Of a stretch of 58,333 bases of DNA, positions 22,608-31,881 are shown piece after piece; the stretch's first letter is position 1, and every line of letters starts with the position of its first letter. Location of the stretch: positions 1-58,333 of the forward strand of contig JACAER010000028.1 in assembly GCA_013388745.1 (NCBI GenBank), written 5' to 3'. The DNA is from Chloroflexota bacterium (GTDB taxonomy: Bacteria; Chloroflexota; Anaerolineae; Aggregatilineales; Phototrophicaceae). The position numbers and the translations under genes are program-made. The notes below the pieces were generated by a model. It was not told where the DNA came from and made no database searches. It saw only the letters and a list, made by a program, of their open reading frames with translations.

Positions 22608-23960
22608 ATGAATCGCCCTGATGGGATGAGATTGTCGATTGCCCGCATTATGTGGATGACGCTTCGCGGCTTTAAGTTCGATCCACTGGCCTTTTTTATG
22701 AAGGTCGATGAACTCTACGGCCCGTTTTCGTATAACGAATTGGGGCCGGTCAGGATGTGGCTGATCAATGACCCGGAACTGGTGCGCGAAATTTCGGTAG
22801 AAAAGGCGGCCCATTTCCACAAATCCCGTTTGATCCGCGAGTCGATCAAACCCTTTATCGGCAACGGCCTGCTGCTGAGCGAAGGCGACTTCTGGAAGCG
22901 CCAGCGCAAACTGGCGCAGCCGGCGTTCCATACCAGACGCATCGAAAGTTACGCGCAGACAATGGTCGATTTTACCGAGCAGGCGCTGGCTGGCTGGCGC
23001 GATGGCGATGTGCGCTATATTGACCGCGAAATGATGCAGATCACGCTGCAAATCGTGTGCAAAACGCTGTTCGACGCCAATGTCTCCGGCGAGGCCGCGC
23101 GCGTGGGCACGCTGCTCACCGAAGTGCTGGAAGCCTCTAACGAGCGCTTGAACGCCGCGCTGCGCGTGCCGGAATGGCTGCCGACGCCGCGCCGCCAGCG
23201 CCAGAAAGCCGTTCTCCGGGAACTGGATGCCCTCATCGGGCGCTTCATCGAAGACCGCCGCCGTTCGGGCGAAGACAAGGGCGATCTGCTTTCGATGCTG
23301 CTGGAAGCGCGCGACGACAACGGCGCGGGCATGAGCGATCAGCAGTTGCGCGACGAGGTGATGACGTTGTTTATCGCCGGGCACGAAACGACGGCTATGG
23401 CGCTGTCGTGGGCGCTCTATTTGCTGGCGCAGAATCCCGCCGCGCTGGAAAAATTGCAGCAGGAAGTCGATATGGTGTTGGCCGGGCGCGCGCCGACGCT
23501 GGCCGATCTGCCGCATTTGCCCTATGGCGAGATGGTGATTAAAGAGGCGATGCGGCTGTACCCGCCGGCGCCGGGGTTCAGCCGCGAGGCGGTCGAGCCG
23601 ACAGAGATCGGCGGCTATACCTTGCAGCCGGGCGAGATGCTAACGGTCAGCCTGTGGGTGATGCACCGCAGCGCGCGCTACTTCGCCCAGCCAGAGCAGT
23701 TTTTGCCGGAGCGCTTCAGCAAAGAACGCGAGGCCGAAATCCCGCGCTACGCCTATCTGCCGTTCGGCGCGGGGCCGCGCGTGTGCATCGGCAATCTGTT
23801 CGCGCTGATGGAAGCGCGCCTGATGCTGGCGGCGATCGCCCAGCGCTATGAATGGCAGCTTGTGCCAGCACAGCAGATCGTGCCGCAGCAGTTGATTACG
23901 ATTCGTCCCCAATACGGCATCCAGATGAAATTGACCCAGCGCCAGCCGGTGTTGGCCTGA
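22608..23960 (+). CDS. Cytochrome P450
   Basis: A 450-residue soluble P450 monooxygenase. The I-helix oxygen-activating motif is FIAGHETTAMALSW, the K-helix EXXR is EAMRLYPPAPGFSREA, and the heme loop is FGAGPRVCIGN with the thiolate ligand Cys393. There is no N-terminal membrane anchor. The sequence style resembles the bacterial CYP102/CYP110/fatty-acid group, but the substrate cannot be read from sequence. No ferredoxin or reductase gene lies nearby, so its redox partner must be encoded elsewhere. It probably has its own promoter. Confidence 0.95.
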   Translation: MNRPDGMRLSIARIMWMTLRGFKFDPLAFFMKVDELYGPFSYNELGPVRMWLINDPELVREISVEKAAHFHKSRLIRESIKPFIGNGLLLSEGDFWKRQRKLAQPAFHTRRIESYAQTMVDFTEQALAGWRDGDVRYIDREMMQITLQIVCKTLFDANVSGEAARVGTLLTEVLEASNERLNAALRVPEWLPTPRRQRQKAVLRELDALIGRFIEDRRRSGEDKGDLLSMLLEARDDNGAGMSDQQLRDEVMTLFIAGHETTAMALSWALYLLAQNPAALEKLQQEVDMVLAGRAPTLADLPHLPYGEMVIKEAMRLYPPAPGFSREAVEPTEIGGYTLQPGEMLTVSLWVMHRSARYFAQPEQFLPERFSKEREAEIPRYAYLPFGAGPRVCIGNLFALMEARLMLAAIAQRYEWQLVPAQQIVPQQLITIRPQYGIQMKLTQRQPVLA

Positions 23961-24056
23961 ACGCCGCGCGAATCTAAACAACTTAACGACATGCGAAACA
24001 CGAACAGCGTGCTATAGTAGAAGGCGATAATGTTATCGGCACGAGAGGAGCTGGTT

Positions 24057-24740
24057 ATGCGCAAGATGGCGCTGTTCGTCTGTTTCTGTTTGCTCACCCT
24101 GGCGGCCTGCCAAAGCGGGCCACAGCCTACGCTCGCGCCGAGCAATACCCCGCCCAGTCCCCAGCCCACGTCTACCGAACCAACGGGACTCGGCCCGGCA
24201 GAAGGCACAGTGCGGCCTACGGATGTAGTTGTGCTCGAAGTCACCCCCAGCGCGACGATTGACCCGGCGCAGCAGGCGACCAACGACGCGATCAACGCTG
24301 CCGCCGCGACCTCTGGCGCGAATGTCGGCGCGGCGACGATTGTGCCGCCGCAGCCCGGCGTGCTCGCCACAGTGCCCGCAACCGAAGACCCGGAGGCGGC
24401 GCTGGTGTTCGACAGTCTCAATTTTGTGGTCACGGGCGGCGGCACGACGACGATTATCGACATTTTCAGCGATGGCCGTGTGCTGCGTGATGGCGTAGAG
24501 TATCGCATCACGCCCGAAGAGGTGACGGCGATTGACGACATGCTCGACGCGGTGAACTTTTTCAACTTGCAGGGCACCTTTGTTTCGGCCGGCGGCCAGC
24601 CGGGCGCCTATCAGTACAGCCTGTCGGTGGAACGCGCCGGGAGCGTTGTGACGCTGAATGCCGAAGACGGCCTGGTTCCGCGCGAACTCCAGGAATTGTT
24701 CTCCCTGCTGCTGCAAGCCGGCCTGACCGTGCAGCGCTAA
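24057..24740 (+). CDS. Lipoprotein of unknown function
   Basis: A 227-residue lipoprotein. The signal peptide ends in the lipobox LAAC with Cys18. A Pro/Thr/Ser-rich linker (to about residue 90) follows, then a globular domain with FDSLNFVVTGGGTTTIIDIFSDGRVLRDG. The start at 24057 has AGAGGAG upstream and places the signal peptide correctly; an in-frame ATG at 24030 would add nine residues in front. The globular part is reminiscent of domains that measure substrate or inhibitor at the cell surface, but I cannot name it. A hairpin at 24763-24786 follows the stop. Confidence 0.75.
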   Translation: MRKMALFVCFCLLTLAACQSGPQPTLAPSNTPPSPQPTSTEPTGLGPAEGTVRPTDVVVLEVTPSATIDPAQQATNDAINAAAATSGANVGAATIVPPQPGVLATVPATEDPEAALVFDSLNFVVTGGGTTTIIDIFSDGRVLRDGVEYRITPEEVTAIDDMLDAVNFFNLQGTFVSAGGQPGAYQYSLSVERAGSVVTLNAEDGLVPRELQELFSLLLQAGLTVQR

Positions 24741-24762
24741 ACTTCCACCACCGGCCAACAGC

Positions 24763-24786
24763 GGGGGCAGACCACGCGCTGCCCCC
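24763..24786 (+). terminator. Hairpin after the lipoprotein gene
   Basis: GGGGGCAG at 24763-24770 pairs with CTGCCCCC at 24779-24786 across eight bases, 22 bases after the stop. A strong stem without a T-run. Confidence 0.5.
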
Positions 24787-24816
24787 ATGAACAGTCACAT
24801 AACGTCAGCGCAGGCC

Positions 24817-24854
24817 AAACAAAACCGCCGCGACGCACGGTTTGTCGCGGCGGT
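24817..24854 (-). terminator. Rho-independent terminator of the secreted-protein gene
   Basis: ACCGCCGCGAC (24824-24834) and GTCGCGGCGGT (24844-24854) form an 11-base stem with a nine-base loop. On the minus strand it is followed by TTTGTTTGG. It lies 17 bases after the stop at 24871. Confidence 0.8.
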
Positions 24855-24870
24855 CAACAATGCTGCGCGT

Positions 24871-26028
24871 TCATTCTCCGGTGACTGTGCAGCTTATGCT
24901 GCTGCCACGATTATCGCTCCAGACAACTTCGCGCGCGCCGGGCAGGGCCGCCGCGACATTAAAGAACCAATCGTACTGAAAAGTGACAACATCTTCGCCC
25001 TCAGCGATAACGCTGCGCGGCCCGTTAACGGCGGTCAAGGCCAAGGCTTCGCCATCATAGGTGACGCTTTGCTCGCCTCCCCTGACATATTCATTCAGCG
25101 CCTCTAATGTCGGATCACGCCAGCCGATTCGCAAAGCGAACGGCTCGCCGGCAGGAACCGCCACGCCGCCCCTGTAGGAGCAGACGACAATGCCCACGAC
25201 ACGCTCGAAAACGGCGGCGGAGACATTCGGAACGACGGTGAGCGCGGGCGTTTCGGCTTGTGGCGTGGCATCTTCTTGCGTAGGCAGCGTAATCGCTTCG
25301 GGCAGCACGGCCAGGGGCAGCGCGGCCAGCGACTCGCTGGTTGATGGCTGTGGGGCAGATGGCGGCTGTCCTGCTTCGACAAGGATGCTAAAGCCCGGCA
25401 GCACCAATTCAGTTACCCCTGCGGAGGTCACCTGCGCTCTGCCCTCCAGCGTGCTGAGTTCGAGTTGATCCTGAGCCGGCGCGCGCAGCAGCACGGTGCT
25501 GCCCAGCGTCAGATCGACACCGTTAATCGTAAAATTTACTGTGCCGACGCCGGCGGGTGTTTGCAGCAGGATGCCATCCACCGGCACTTCGGCACACTGT
25601 GAGCGGCCAATCCCTGTGACGAAGCGGAACGTTTGCATCGTTGGGTCGGCGCTTGTTAACTCCGCCAGGCCGAACACAACCAGAGTCACATTTTGCCCCG
25701 GCAGTGTGTCGGGTAGATTCGCCTGTACAGAGAGCAGCGCGATTCCCCAGCGATTTTCAACGACATCAAGCGAAAAGGTGACCAGGCGACGTACCTGCTC
25801 TAGCGCCAGCACATCACCCGCGCTGGCAAAATCCATCAGGACTTCGGCCTGAGCATTATAGGCGGCAACCTGATAACTGCCATAACAGACCTCATTGCGC
25901 CCCAGATGTGCGCAGCGCTCATCCACTGCTGCCAGGGCTTGTTCGACCAGCGTGGGACAAAGCTGTTGCTGGGCAAAAACAGTGCTTGTCAGCAGCGCAA
26001 GAAGAGTGAAGGTGATCCAGTGTTTCAT
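24871..26028 (-). CDS. Secreted FecR-like repeat protein
   Basis: A 385-residue exported protein with signal peptide MKHWITFTLLALLTSTVFA-Q. The mature part holds several conserved cysteines (CPTLVEQ, CAHLGRNEVCYGSYQ), a region resembling FecR (LTLGSTVLLRAP... LSTLEGRAQVTSAG... LPGFSILVEAG), then a Pro/Thr linker and a C-terminal beta domain. I set the start at the ATG at 26028 from the signal peptide; the frame remains open upstream into ftsZ but is not coding there. It lies downstream of ftsZ, separated by a terminator. Role unknown, perhaps a surface sensor. Confidence 0.75.
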   Translation of the reverse strand: MKHWITFTLLALLTSTVFAQQQLCPTLVEQALAAVDERCAHLGRNEVCYGSYQVAAYNAQAEVLMDFASAGDVLALEQVRRLVTFSLDVVENRWGIALLSVQANLPDTLPGQNVTLVVFGLAELTSADPTMQTFRFVTGIGRSQCAEVPVDGILLQTPAGVGTVNFTINGVDLTLGSTVLLRAPAQDQLELSTLEGRAQVTSAGVTELVLPGFSILVEAGQPPSAPQPSTSESLAALPLAVLPEAITLPTQEDATPQAETPALTVVPNVSAAVFERVVGIVVCSYRGGVAVPAGEPFALRIGWRDPTLEALNEYVRGGEQSVTYDGEALALTAVNGPRSVIAEGEDVVTFQYDWFFNVAAALPGAREVVWSDNRGSSISCTVTGE

Positions 26029-26041
26029 CACTTTCCCCCCC

Positions 26042-26076
26042 AAATAAAAACCGCCAGGAGCAAGCACCTGGCGGTT
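26042..26076 (-). terminator. Rho-independent terminator of ftsZ
   Basis: AACCGCCAGG (26049-26058) pairs with CCTGGCGGTT (26067-26076). On the minus strand the stem is followed by TTTTTATTTG. It sits 10 bases after the ftsZ stop and ends the ftsQ-ftsA-ftsZ unit. Confidence 0.85.
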
Positions 26077-26086
26077 GAAGATCAGA

Positions 26087-27319
26087 CTATTTGCGGCGGC
26101 GCAGGAACGTCGGGATTTCGATGTCTTCCGACGTGTCGGAATCGACGTAAACGCGCGGCTGCGGCTGCGGGGACTGCTGCGGCGCCGGGCGCGCGGGCGG
26201 CTGTTGTTCCGGGAGCTGCTGCGGCGGCTGCGGCTGATACGGCGGCTGGTACGGCTGCGGCTGCGGGGGCTGCGCATAGACCTGCGCGCGCACCTGCGGC
26301 TGCTGGCCAACAGCGCCAGGACGCTGCACCGAGACGCGCTGCTGCTGCTCGATCTTGCGCGCGACGCGGCTCTGCTCGAAACCGGTGGCGATGACGGTGA
26401 TGCGCACTTCGTCGCCCATGTTGGAGTCGATCTGCGCGCCGAAGATCAGGTTGACTTCGGGGTGCGCGCTTTCCTTGATAATAGCTGCCGCTTCGTTGAC
26501 CTCGAACAGGCTGAGATCGTTGCCGCCGGTAATATTAAAGAGGATGCCGCGCGCGCCGTCGATCGTCACGTCCAGCAGGCCGCTGGAAATGGCGGCTTCG
26601 GCGGCTTTGCGGGCGCGGTCATCGCCCGCCGCACGGCCGACAGCCATCAGCGCCGCGCCGCCTTCGGACATGATGGTGCGCACGTCAGCAAAATCGAGAT
26701 TAATCAATGCCGGAACAGTAATAAGTTCGGAAATGCCTTGAATACCCTGACGCAGCACATCATCGGCCAGCGAAAAGGCTTGTTGCAGCGTGGCCTTTTT
26801 GTCGGCGATTTGCAGCAGGCGATCATTGGGGATGACGATTAAGGTATCGACCTGGCTCTTGAGCGATTCGATGCCGGCTTCGGCAGCCTGATTACGGCGC
26901 GCGCCCTCAAACCCGAAGGGGCGGGTGACGACGCCAATAGTGAGCGCGCCGAGTTCTTTGGCGATCTGCGCGACGACTGGCGAAGCCCCCGTGCCTGTGC
27001 CGCCGCCCATGCCGCTGGCGATGAACACCATATCCGCGCCGCGCAGCACTTCGTACAATTCGTCGGAGCTTTCCTCTGCGGCTTTCCGCCCGATTTCGGG
27101 GTTACCGCCGGCGCCTAACCCGCGTGTCAGCTTGTCGCCGATGCGCACGCGCGTTTTGGCTTTGGACATCATCAATGCCTGGTTATCGGTATTGATGGCG
27201 ATGAACTCAACGCCGCCCAAGCCTTCGGTAATCATGCGGTTGATCGCATTGCCACCGCCGCCACCCACGCCGATGACTTTGATCTGCGCGAAATTCTCAC
27301 CAGGGGTAAAACCGTCCAT
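26087..27319 (-). CDS. ftsZ: Cell division protein FtsZ
   Basis: A 410-residue tubulin homologue that polymerises with GTP at midcell. The glycine-rich opening [13 protein letters not shown] and the GTP signature GGGTGTG (105-111) are intact, as are the synergy-loop residues NLDFADV. Residues about 325-395 form an unusually Gln/Pro-rich linker made of irregular QPQP repeats. The C-terminal conserved peptide [13 protein letters not shown], which binds FtsA, is present. It is the last gene of the ftsQ-ftsA-ftsZ unit and is followed by a strong terminator. Confidence 0.97.
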   Translation of the reverse strand: MDGFTPGENFAQIKVIGVGGGGGNAINRMITEGLGGVEFIAINTDNQALMMSKAKTRVRIGDKLTRGLGAGGNPEIGRKAAEESSDELYEVLRGADMVFIASGMGGGTGTGASPVVAQIAKELGALTIGVVTRPFGFEGARRNQAAEAGIESLKSQVDTLIVIPNDRLLQIADKKATLQQAFSLADDVLRQGIQGISELITVPALINLDFADVRTIMSEGGAALMAVGRAAGDDRARKAAEAAISSGLLDVTIDGARGILFNITGGNDLSLFEVNEAAAIIKESAHPEVNLIFGAQIDSNMGDEVRITVIATGFEQSRVARKIEQQQRVSVQRPGAVGQQPQVRAQVYAQPPQPQPYQPPYQPQPPQQLPEQQPPARPAPQQSPQPQPRVYVDSDTSEDIEIPTFLRRRK

Positions 27320-27412
27320 AATCTTCCCTTCCCGACAACTGGCTTCCTCGTGTTATGAGTCTATTGTACGCATCTTGCCAACGTTGGCAAATCGACTTTT
27401 TTCCCAGCGCAG

Positions 27413-28645
27413 TTAATCATCCGGCAGCAGTCCCTTAAAGAATCTGCCGAAGAAACCGCCCCAGCGACGGCTTTCACTGCCGTTGCCTTTGCCGGCTTCC
27501 ACCGGCGCGGCGGTGTCCATCTCCAGCCCCAGGCGCAGCAGGCCAACGCTGGTGCTGAACGAGGGGTGGCGCAGCGCATCGGCCATGCCTGTCAGGCGTT
27601 CGGGTTTGGCGACGCGCACCGGAAAATCGAACACGTCTGCCGCCACCTCGCGGATGCCGGCAAGTTGGGCGCAGCCGCCGGTGAGCACAGCGCCCGCGCG
27701 CAGCAGGCCATCGTAGCCGGAGCGTTTGATCTCTTTGAGCACCAGTTCAAACATTTCTTCGACACGCGCTTCGATAACCTGCGCCAGTTCGTAGCGCCGC
27801 ACTTCGGTGGGCAGACCCTCGCCAAAAGGCTGCACGAGGAAGGTTTCGCTGGGGCTAAGGTGGCGCGGCTCGGCGTGGCCGTGCTGCAATTTGACGACTT
27901 CCGCCAGTTCGGTAGGCACGCGCAGGTAATGCGTGATGTCGCCGGTCAGGTGGTCGCCGCCGACAGGGATCACGGCAGTGTGCCAGACCGTGCCTTCGAT
28001 AAAAATTGCCAGATCAGTGGTGCCACCGCCGATGTCGATGACGACCACGCCCATTTCGCGTTCCTGCTCGCTGAGCACGGCGTCGCCCGCCGCCAGCGGA
28101 TTCAAGATGAAGCGATCGACCGACAAACCAGCGTCATGCACGGCTTTTTCGAGGTTAGCGACGCTGGTCGAGGAGGCGGTGATGATGTGTGCTTCGACTT
28201 CCAACCGAAAACCGTGCATCCCGATAGGGCTGCGCACACGTTCCTGCCCATCGAGCGAATAGCTGCGCGGGACGACATGCAGCACTTCGCGGTTGTGCGG
28301 GATAGCGATGGCGCGCGCGGCTTCCATCGCTTTGTCCAGATCCTCCAGCCGCACACCGCGTGTACCGCTGATCGCGACCGCGCCGCGGCTGTTGATCGAG
28401 GCGATATGGCTGCCAGCGACAGAGACAAAGGCGCGTTCGATGTCGTAGCCGCTGCTGCGTTCGGCTTTGTGTACCGAAGCGGAGATGGCAGCGGTCAGTT
28501 GGCCGATGTCGTTGACCACGCCCTTTTTCATGCCGCGGCTCGGTTCGATCCCCACACCGACCACAAAAATATCGTCGGGACGCACTTCGCCGACAATCGT
28601 GCAGACTTTGGTAGTGCCAATATCCAGGCCAACAACTAAACCCAT
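27413..28645 (-). CDS. ftsA: Cell division protein FtsA
   Basis: A 410-residue actin-like protein that tethers FtsZ to the membrane. It opens with the phosphate-1 motif VGLDIGTTKVC and contains VVIDIGGGTTDLAIF (phosphate 2) and GAVLTGGCAQLAGI (adenosine motif). The C-terminus KRWGGFFGRFFKGLLPDD-like region is amphipathic, fitting a membrane-targeting helix. I chose the ATG at 28645, which gives the normal MGLVVGLDIG start; a GTG at 28663 in the same frame overlaps the end of ftsQ. It lies between ftsQ and ftsZ on the minus strand. Confidence 0.96.
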   Translation of the reverse strand: MGLVVGLDIGTTKVCTIVGEVRPDDIFVVGVGIEPSRGMKKGVVNDIGQLTAAISASVHKAERSSGYDIERAFVSVAGSHIASINSRGAVAISGTRGVRLEDLDKAMEAARAIAIPHNREVLHVVPRSYSLDGQERVRSPIGMHGFRLEVEAHIITASSTSVANLEKAVHDAGLSVDRFILNPLAAGDAVLSEQEREMGVVVIDIGGGTTDLAIFIEGTVWHTAVIPVGGDHLTGDITHYLRVPTELAEVVKLQHGHAEPRHLSPSETFLVQPFGEGLPTEVRRYELAQVIEARVEEMFELVLKEIKRSGYDGLLRAGAVLTGGCAQLAGIREVAADVFDFPVRVAKPERLTGMADALRHPSFSTSVGLLRLGLEMDTAAPVEAGKGNGSESRRWGGFFGRFFKGLLPDD

Positions 28646-28650
28646 ATGCC

Positions 28651-29496
28651 CTAACGTCCCCACAATACCGTATAGTACAGGCCGCCGGCGAAGTTGATTT
28701 CGCCGGGTTGAATGCCGCGCGCGACCAGATCGTTGGCTAAGTCCTGATAGATAAGCACGCGGTCAGGCATTTCTGTGCCCACACCAAACCACACTTCCCA
28801 CCCGCGCGGATCCTGAAAGCCTAACCCCTTGACTGCGTCGTAACGCAGCATGGTCAGGTCGGGCAGCAGTTCTTGCAGTTGCAGCGCGCCGGTCACGATG
28901 TCCTGGTCGAGACGCGCGCCGGCGTCCAAAATATTCTCGTCGATTTCGCCCTGCGCGGAAATGCGCAGTAAATCGGGGCGGTCTTCGCGCTGGCGCATGA
29001 CGCGCCCGTGCACATCCAGCCACACCGCCACGCCGCCCTGTTCCCAGACCAGCGCCGGTTCGCGTTCCTGGATGATGATTTCCACCATGTTCGGCGGCCA
29101 ATCGATGCGCACCTGCGCGTCGGCGATGCCGGGTGAACGTAAAATGTTGTAGCGAATGGCCTCCGGGTCGAGCCAGAACAAGTGCTGGTTGCCTTCGCCG
29201 GGCACGACGATGCCGGAAAGAGCGAAGACTTCTTCGACGGTCAGATAGCGCAGGCCGCCGACGCGGATGCTGCGCACATAAAAGGCGTCGAAGGTGAAAA
29301 ACAGCACCAGCACCACCAGCAGCAGCACAACAATCGCCGCGCTGACCAGCCGCCAGCTCATGCCGCGCGGGCGGACGCCGTGTTCAACGTCTTCGCGGGT
29401 GCTTTCGGGCGCGGCCAGCGGCCCGCGCCAGACGCCCGGCGCGCGTGTGCCTGTGTTTTTGTTGCGGCGCTGCCTATCGCGTGCCCGTGTGCTCAT
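28651..29496 (-). CDS. ftsQ: Cell division protein FtsQ/DivIB
   Basis: A 281-residue bitopic division protein. A basic, Arg-rich cytoplasmic tail (1-45) precedes one membrane segment (about 50-72, VSAAIVVLLLVVLVLFFTF). A POTRA domain begins VRSIRVGGLRYLTVEEVFALSG and is followed by the FtsQ-type beta domain (VEIIIQEREPALVWEQGGVAVWLDVHGRVM). It is the first gene of the ftsQ-ftsA-ftsZ group and ends five bases before the ftsA ATG. It faces rsmH across a 291-base gap that must hold both promoters. Confidence 0.92.
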   Translation of the reverse strand: MSTRARDRQRRNKNTGTRAPGVWRGPLAAPESTREDVEHGVRPRGMSWRLVSAAIVVLLLVVLVLFFTFDAFYVRSIRVGGLRYLTVEEVFALSGIVVPGEGNQHLFWLDPEAIRYNILRSPGIADAQVRIDWPPNMVEIIIQEREPALVWEQGGVAVWLDVHGRVMRQREDRPDLLRISAQGEIDENILDAGARLDQDIVTGALQLQELLPDLTMLRYDAVKGLGFQDPRGWEVWFGVGTEMPDRVLIYQDLANDLVARGIQPGEINFAGGLYYTVLWGR

Positions 29497-29740
29497 GACA
29501 AATCCAAAACTTTCCCTGCCTCAAATATACATCAAAGCGCGCATTATGCCAGATGCACGGTTGGGAAAAGCAAACTAAAGCGGGCGGGCGTGTCCACTTC
29601 ATCCCCCGGCTCCCGCTCCCTGTCCGAGAGACACACAGTCCGGGACACACAGCAGGGCAGACGCGCGACATGGAGAGGGGGAGTCGCGCGCGCAGCGAAA
29701 TTTGCGGCCAGGATTCACGCAATCTGCCCACAGAGTGGTG

Positions 29741-29746
29741 TACAAT
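29741..29746 (+). promoter_or_regulatory. Possible -10 box for rsmH
   Basis: TACAAT at 29741-29746 lies 41 bases before the rsmH ATG. I see no good -35. The gap between divergent ftsQ and rsmH (29497-29787) is otherwise without an identified element; I did not find the TGGGN repeats bound by MraZ. Confidence 0.3.
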
Positions 29747-29787
29747 AGCGCGTTGATGGTTTGAATCAGGGATGGAATTTTTCAGAA

Positions 29788-30702
29788 ATGCATGTTTCGG
29801 TGCTGCGCGATGAAGTGCTGGCGGCGCTGCGGCCCGCGCAGTGCGCGCGCGTGATTGACGGCACATTGGGCGCGGGCGGGCACACGGCGGCGCTGCTGCA
29901 AGCCGGCGCGCGCGCGGTGTTGGGGCTGGATGTGGATACACAGGCGCTGGAACTGGCACGCGCACATCTGGCGGAATTCGGCGCGCGGGTGCATATCGTC
30001 CACGCCAGCTACGCGCAAATGGACGCCCAGGCGGCGGCGCTTGGCTGGGATCATGCAGACGGCATCGTGCTCGATCTGGGCATTTCGTCGATGCAGGTCG
30101 ATACGCCAGAGCGCGGTTTCTCGTTCCGGCATGACGCGCCGCTGGATATGCGCTTCGACCCGCAGAGCGAGCGGGCGACGGCGGCGGAACTGCTTAACAC
30201 GCTGGACGAGGCAGAACTGGCCGACTTGTTTTATACTTACGGGGAAGAACCGCACAGCCGCAAACTGGCGCGCGTGATTGTCGCCAGACGCCCCTATACG
30301 ACGACGGGCGAACTGGCGCGTGTGATCGCAAGCGCGCTGCCGCGTCCCAAAGGACGCGCGGCGCTTCACCCGGCGACGCGCATTTTTCAGGCGCTGCGGA
30401 TCGCCGTCAACGAAGAACTAACGACGGTGGAAAAGGCGCTGCCGCTGGCCGTAAAGCTGCTGCGGCCCGGCGGACGACTGGCGGTCATCAGTTTTCACAG
30501 TCTGGAAGACCGGATTGTGAAAGAGGCGTTTCGGCTGGCGAGCAGCGACTGCATCTGCCCGCCGAAAATCCCAGCGTGTGTGTGCGGCCACAAAGCCAGC
30601 GTGCGCCTGCTGACACGCAAGCCGCTCACGGCCAGCGCCGCCGAGATCGCCGCGAATCCGCGCAGCCGCAGCGCCAAACTGCGCGTGGTGGAAAAATTGT
30701 GA
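29788..30702 (+). CDS. rsmH: 16S rRNA m4C1402 methyltransferase RsmH (MraW)
   Basis: A 304-residue SAM-dependent enzyme that N4-methylates C1402 of 16S rRNA. It opens MHVSVLRDEVLAAL, with VIDGTLGAGGHTAALLQ as the SAM site, DGIVLDLGISSMQVDTPERGFSFR as the family signature, and RLAVISFHSLEDRIVK near the C-terminus. The ATG at 29788 gives the standard N-terminus; an in-frame TTG at 29761 is possible. By position it is the first gene of the plus-strand cell-wall group, as in classical dcw clusters, but mraZ is absent upstream. Confidence 0.96.
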   Translation: MHVSVLRDEVLAALRPAQCARVIDGTLGAGGHTAALLQAGARAVLGLDVDTQALELARAHLAEFGARVHIVHASYAQMDAQAAALGWDHADGIVLDLGISSMQVDTPERGFSFRHDAPLDMRFDPQSERATAAELLNTLDEAELADLFYTYGEEPHSRKLARVIVARRPYTTTGELARVIASALPRPKGRAALHPATRIFQALRIAVNEELTTVEKALPLAVKLLRPGGRLAVISFHSLEDRIVKEAFRLASSDCICPPKIPACVCGHKASVRLLTRKPLTASAAEIAANPRSRSAKLRVVEKL

Positions 30703-30716
30703 CTCATGGGGAAGTT

Positions 30717-31406
30717 ATGAGTACAGCGCAAGATGTGTTATTGGCGGAACTCGAACTGCATAAAAGCGAATTTGAATCGCTGCGCACAGAGGTTCTGCAC
30801 TGGCTGGATGGCGAGCGGCAGTTTTTGAACATGACGCTGGTGGCGGTGGCCGCCGCGCTGGGCGTCGCGCCGCTGATTCTGGAACAGCGCGCCTATCTGA
30901 CGCTGCTCTTGTTCCCGGCGGTGTTCCATGTGCTGCTGTGGGAAATGCTCAACGCTGTGAAATCCGTGAACGAGATTTCGGCCTACTTCGCCGATAAACT
31001 GATTCCGCGCGTTAACACGATTCTTGATCTGCTGGGGGCGCCCGACAGAGGGATGCTGGCGCTGGGCTGGGAAGTGCAGACACGTGCAGGCGCGGTCTCG
31101 GCGTCGCTGTGGTCGGCCATCACCCCCACGCGCTACTGGCTGCCGATTCTGGCGATCGCGGCGCTGCTGATTTTTTATCTGGTGGTGACAGGGCAGGCAG
31201 GTTATACGCCGAGCATCATCGAGTTCGTGTTGATCCTTGTCAATTTGTTGTTTCTGGTGCTGGCGGCGGTCAGAAATGTCCAGGTCGTGAGTTCGGTGAT
31301 CAAAGATGCCGAGCGCTTGCAGCAGCAGTTTGCGCCGCCCAAACAGGAACAGTCCACAACGCGCTTGCAGCCGGTGTCTGCACGGCGGGATAAAGGCCAA
31401 CGATGA
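30717..31406 (+). CDS. Four-span membrane protein of unknown function in the dcw cluster
   Basis: A 229-residue protein. An N-terminal helical segment (about 1-35, LHKSEFESLRTEVLHWLDGERQF) precedes two membrane spans (about 38-55 and 60-75). A loop of about 60 residues follows, then two more spans (about 140-160 and 170-190) and a charged tail. The architecture recalls widespread small membrane proteins of unknown role with the opening E-x-x-x-L-R-x-E. Start ATG at 30717 with GGGGAAG upstream. It lies 14 bases after rsmH and overlaps the ftsL-like gene by four bases (ATGA), so it is translated as part of the division operon. Confidence 0.7.
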   Translation: MSTAQDVLLAELELHKSEFESLRTEVLHWLDGERQFLNMTLVAVAAALGVAPLILEQRAYLTLLLFPAVFHVLLWEMLNAVKSVNEISAYFADKLIPRVNTILDLLGAPDRGMLALGWEVQTRAGAVSASLWSAITPTRYWLPILAIAALLIFYLVVTGQAGYTPSIIEFVLILVNLLFLVLAAVRNVQVVSSVIKDAERLQQQFAPPKQEQSTTRLQPVSARRDKGQR

Positions 31407-31876
31407 ACGATAATTGGCTGCAACACACGCTGCGGCGCAGCGGTTGGCGGCCACAGCGCCAGATCACCTGGCTGCTGGGGGTGGGTGTGCTGATCGCCAT
31501 CGTCATGGGCGCGCTGTATTTGTCGCAGGTGGCGGGTTTCGCCAGCACCAACCGCGAACTGGAGCAGTTGATCGCCGAACGCGACGAACTGGAGCGTATC
31601 AACGAGCAGCTTCGCGCCGAAATCGCCAGCTTCCAGAGTGTGCCGCGTCTGCTGGCGCGCGCCCAGGAATTGGGGTTTTCGCCCGCGCCACCCGATCGTA
31701 TCGAGTACCTGCTGGTCGAGGGTTATGACGCCAACCGGGCGGCAACCGTGGCGCCGCTGGATGACGCGCAGGACGCGCTGCCAACCTATGATGAGACATT
31801 CTGGGGCTGGTTGCAGCAGCAGTGGGATTTGCTGCGCCAGCAGTTCGATTCGTTCACGAATCCGGAGGGACAATAA
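31403..31876 (+). CDS. FtsL/DivIC-like septum protein
   Basis: A 157-residue bitopic protein: short basic cytoplasmic tail, one membrane segment (about 23-45, ITWLLGVGVLIAIVMGALYL), then a leucine-rich coiled coil (about 50-77, NRELEQLIAERDELERINEQL) and a C-terminal extension. Family similarity is weak, as usual for FtsL. The position between rsmH and ftsI supports the assignment strongly. Its ATG overlaps the upstream stop by four bases, and ftsI starts five bases after its stop. Confidence 0.8.
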   Translation: MNDNWLQHTLRRSGWRPQRQITWLLGVGVLIAIVMGALYLSQVAGFASTNRELEQLIAERDELERINEQLRAEIASFQSVPRLLARAQELGFSPAPPDRIEYLLVEGYDANRAATVAPLDDAQDALPTYDETFWGWLQQQWDLLRQQFDSFTNPEGQ

Positions 31877-31881
31877 TCATT

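Noticed and set aside
23961..24056. Promoter for the lipoprotein gene from TATAGT at 24013
   Set aside because: No -35 at a workable distance was found, so the single hexamer is not enough evidence.
29497..29787. MraZ binding boxes before rsmH
   Set aside because: The spaced TGGGN repeats are not seen, and no mraZ gene lies upstream.
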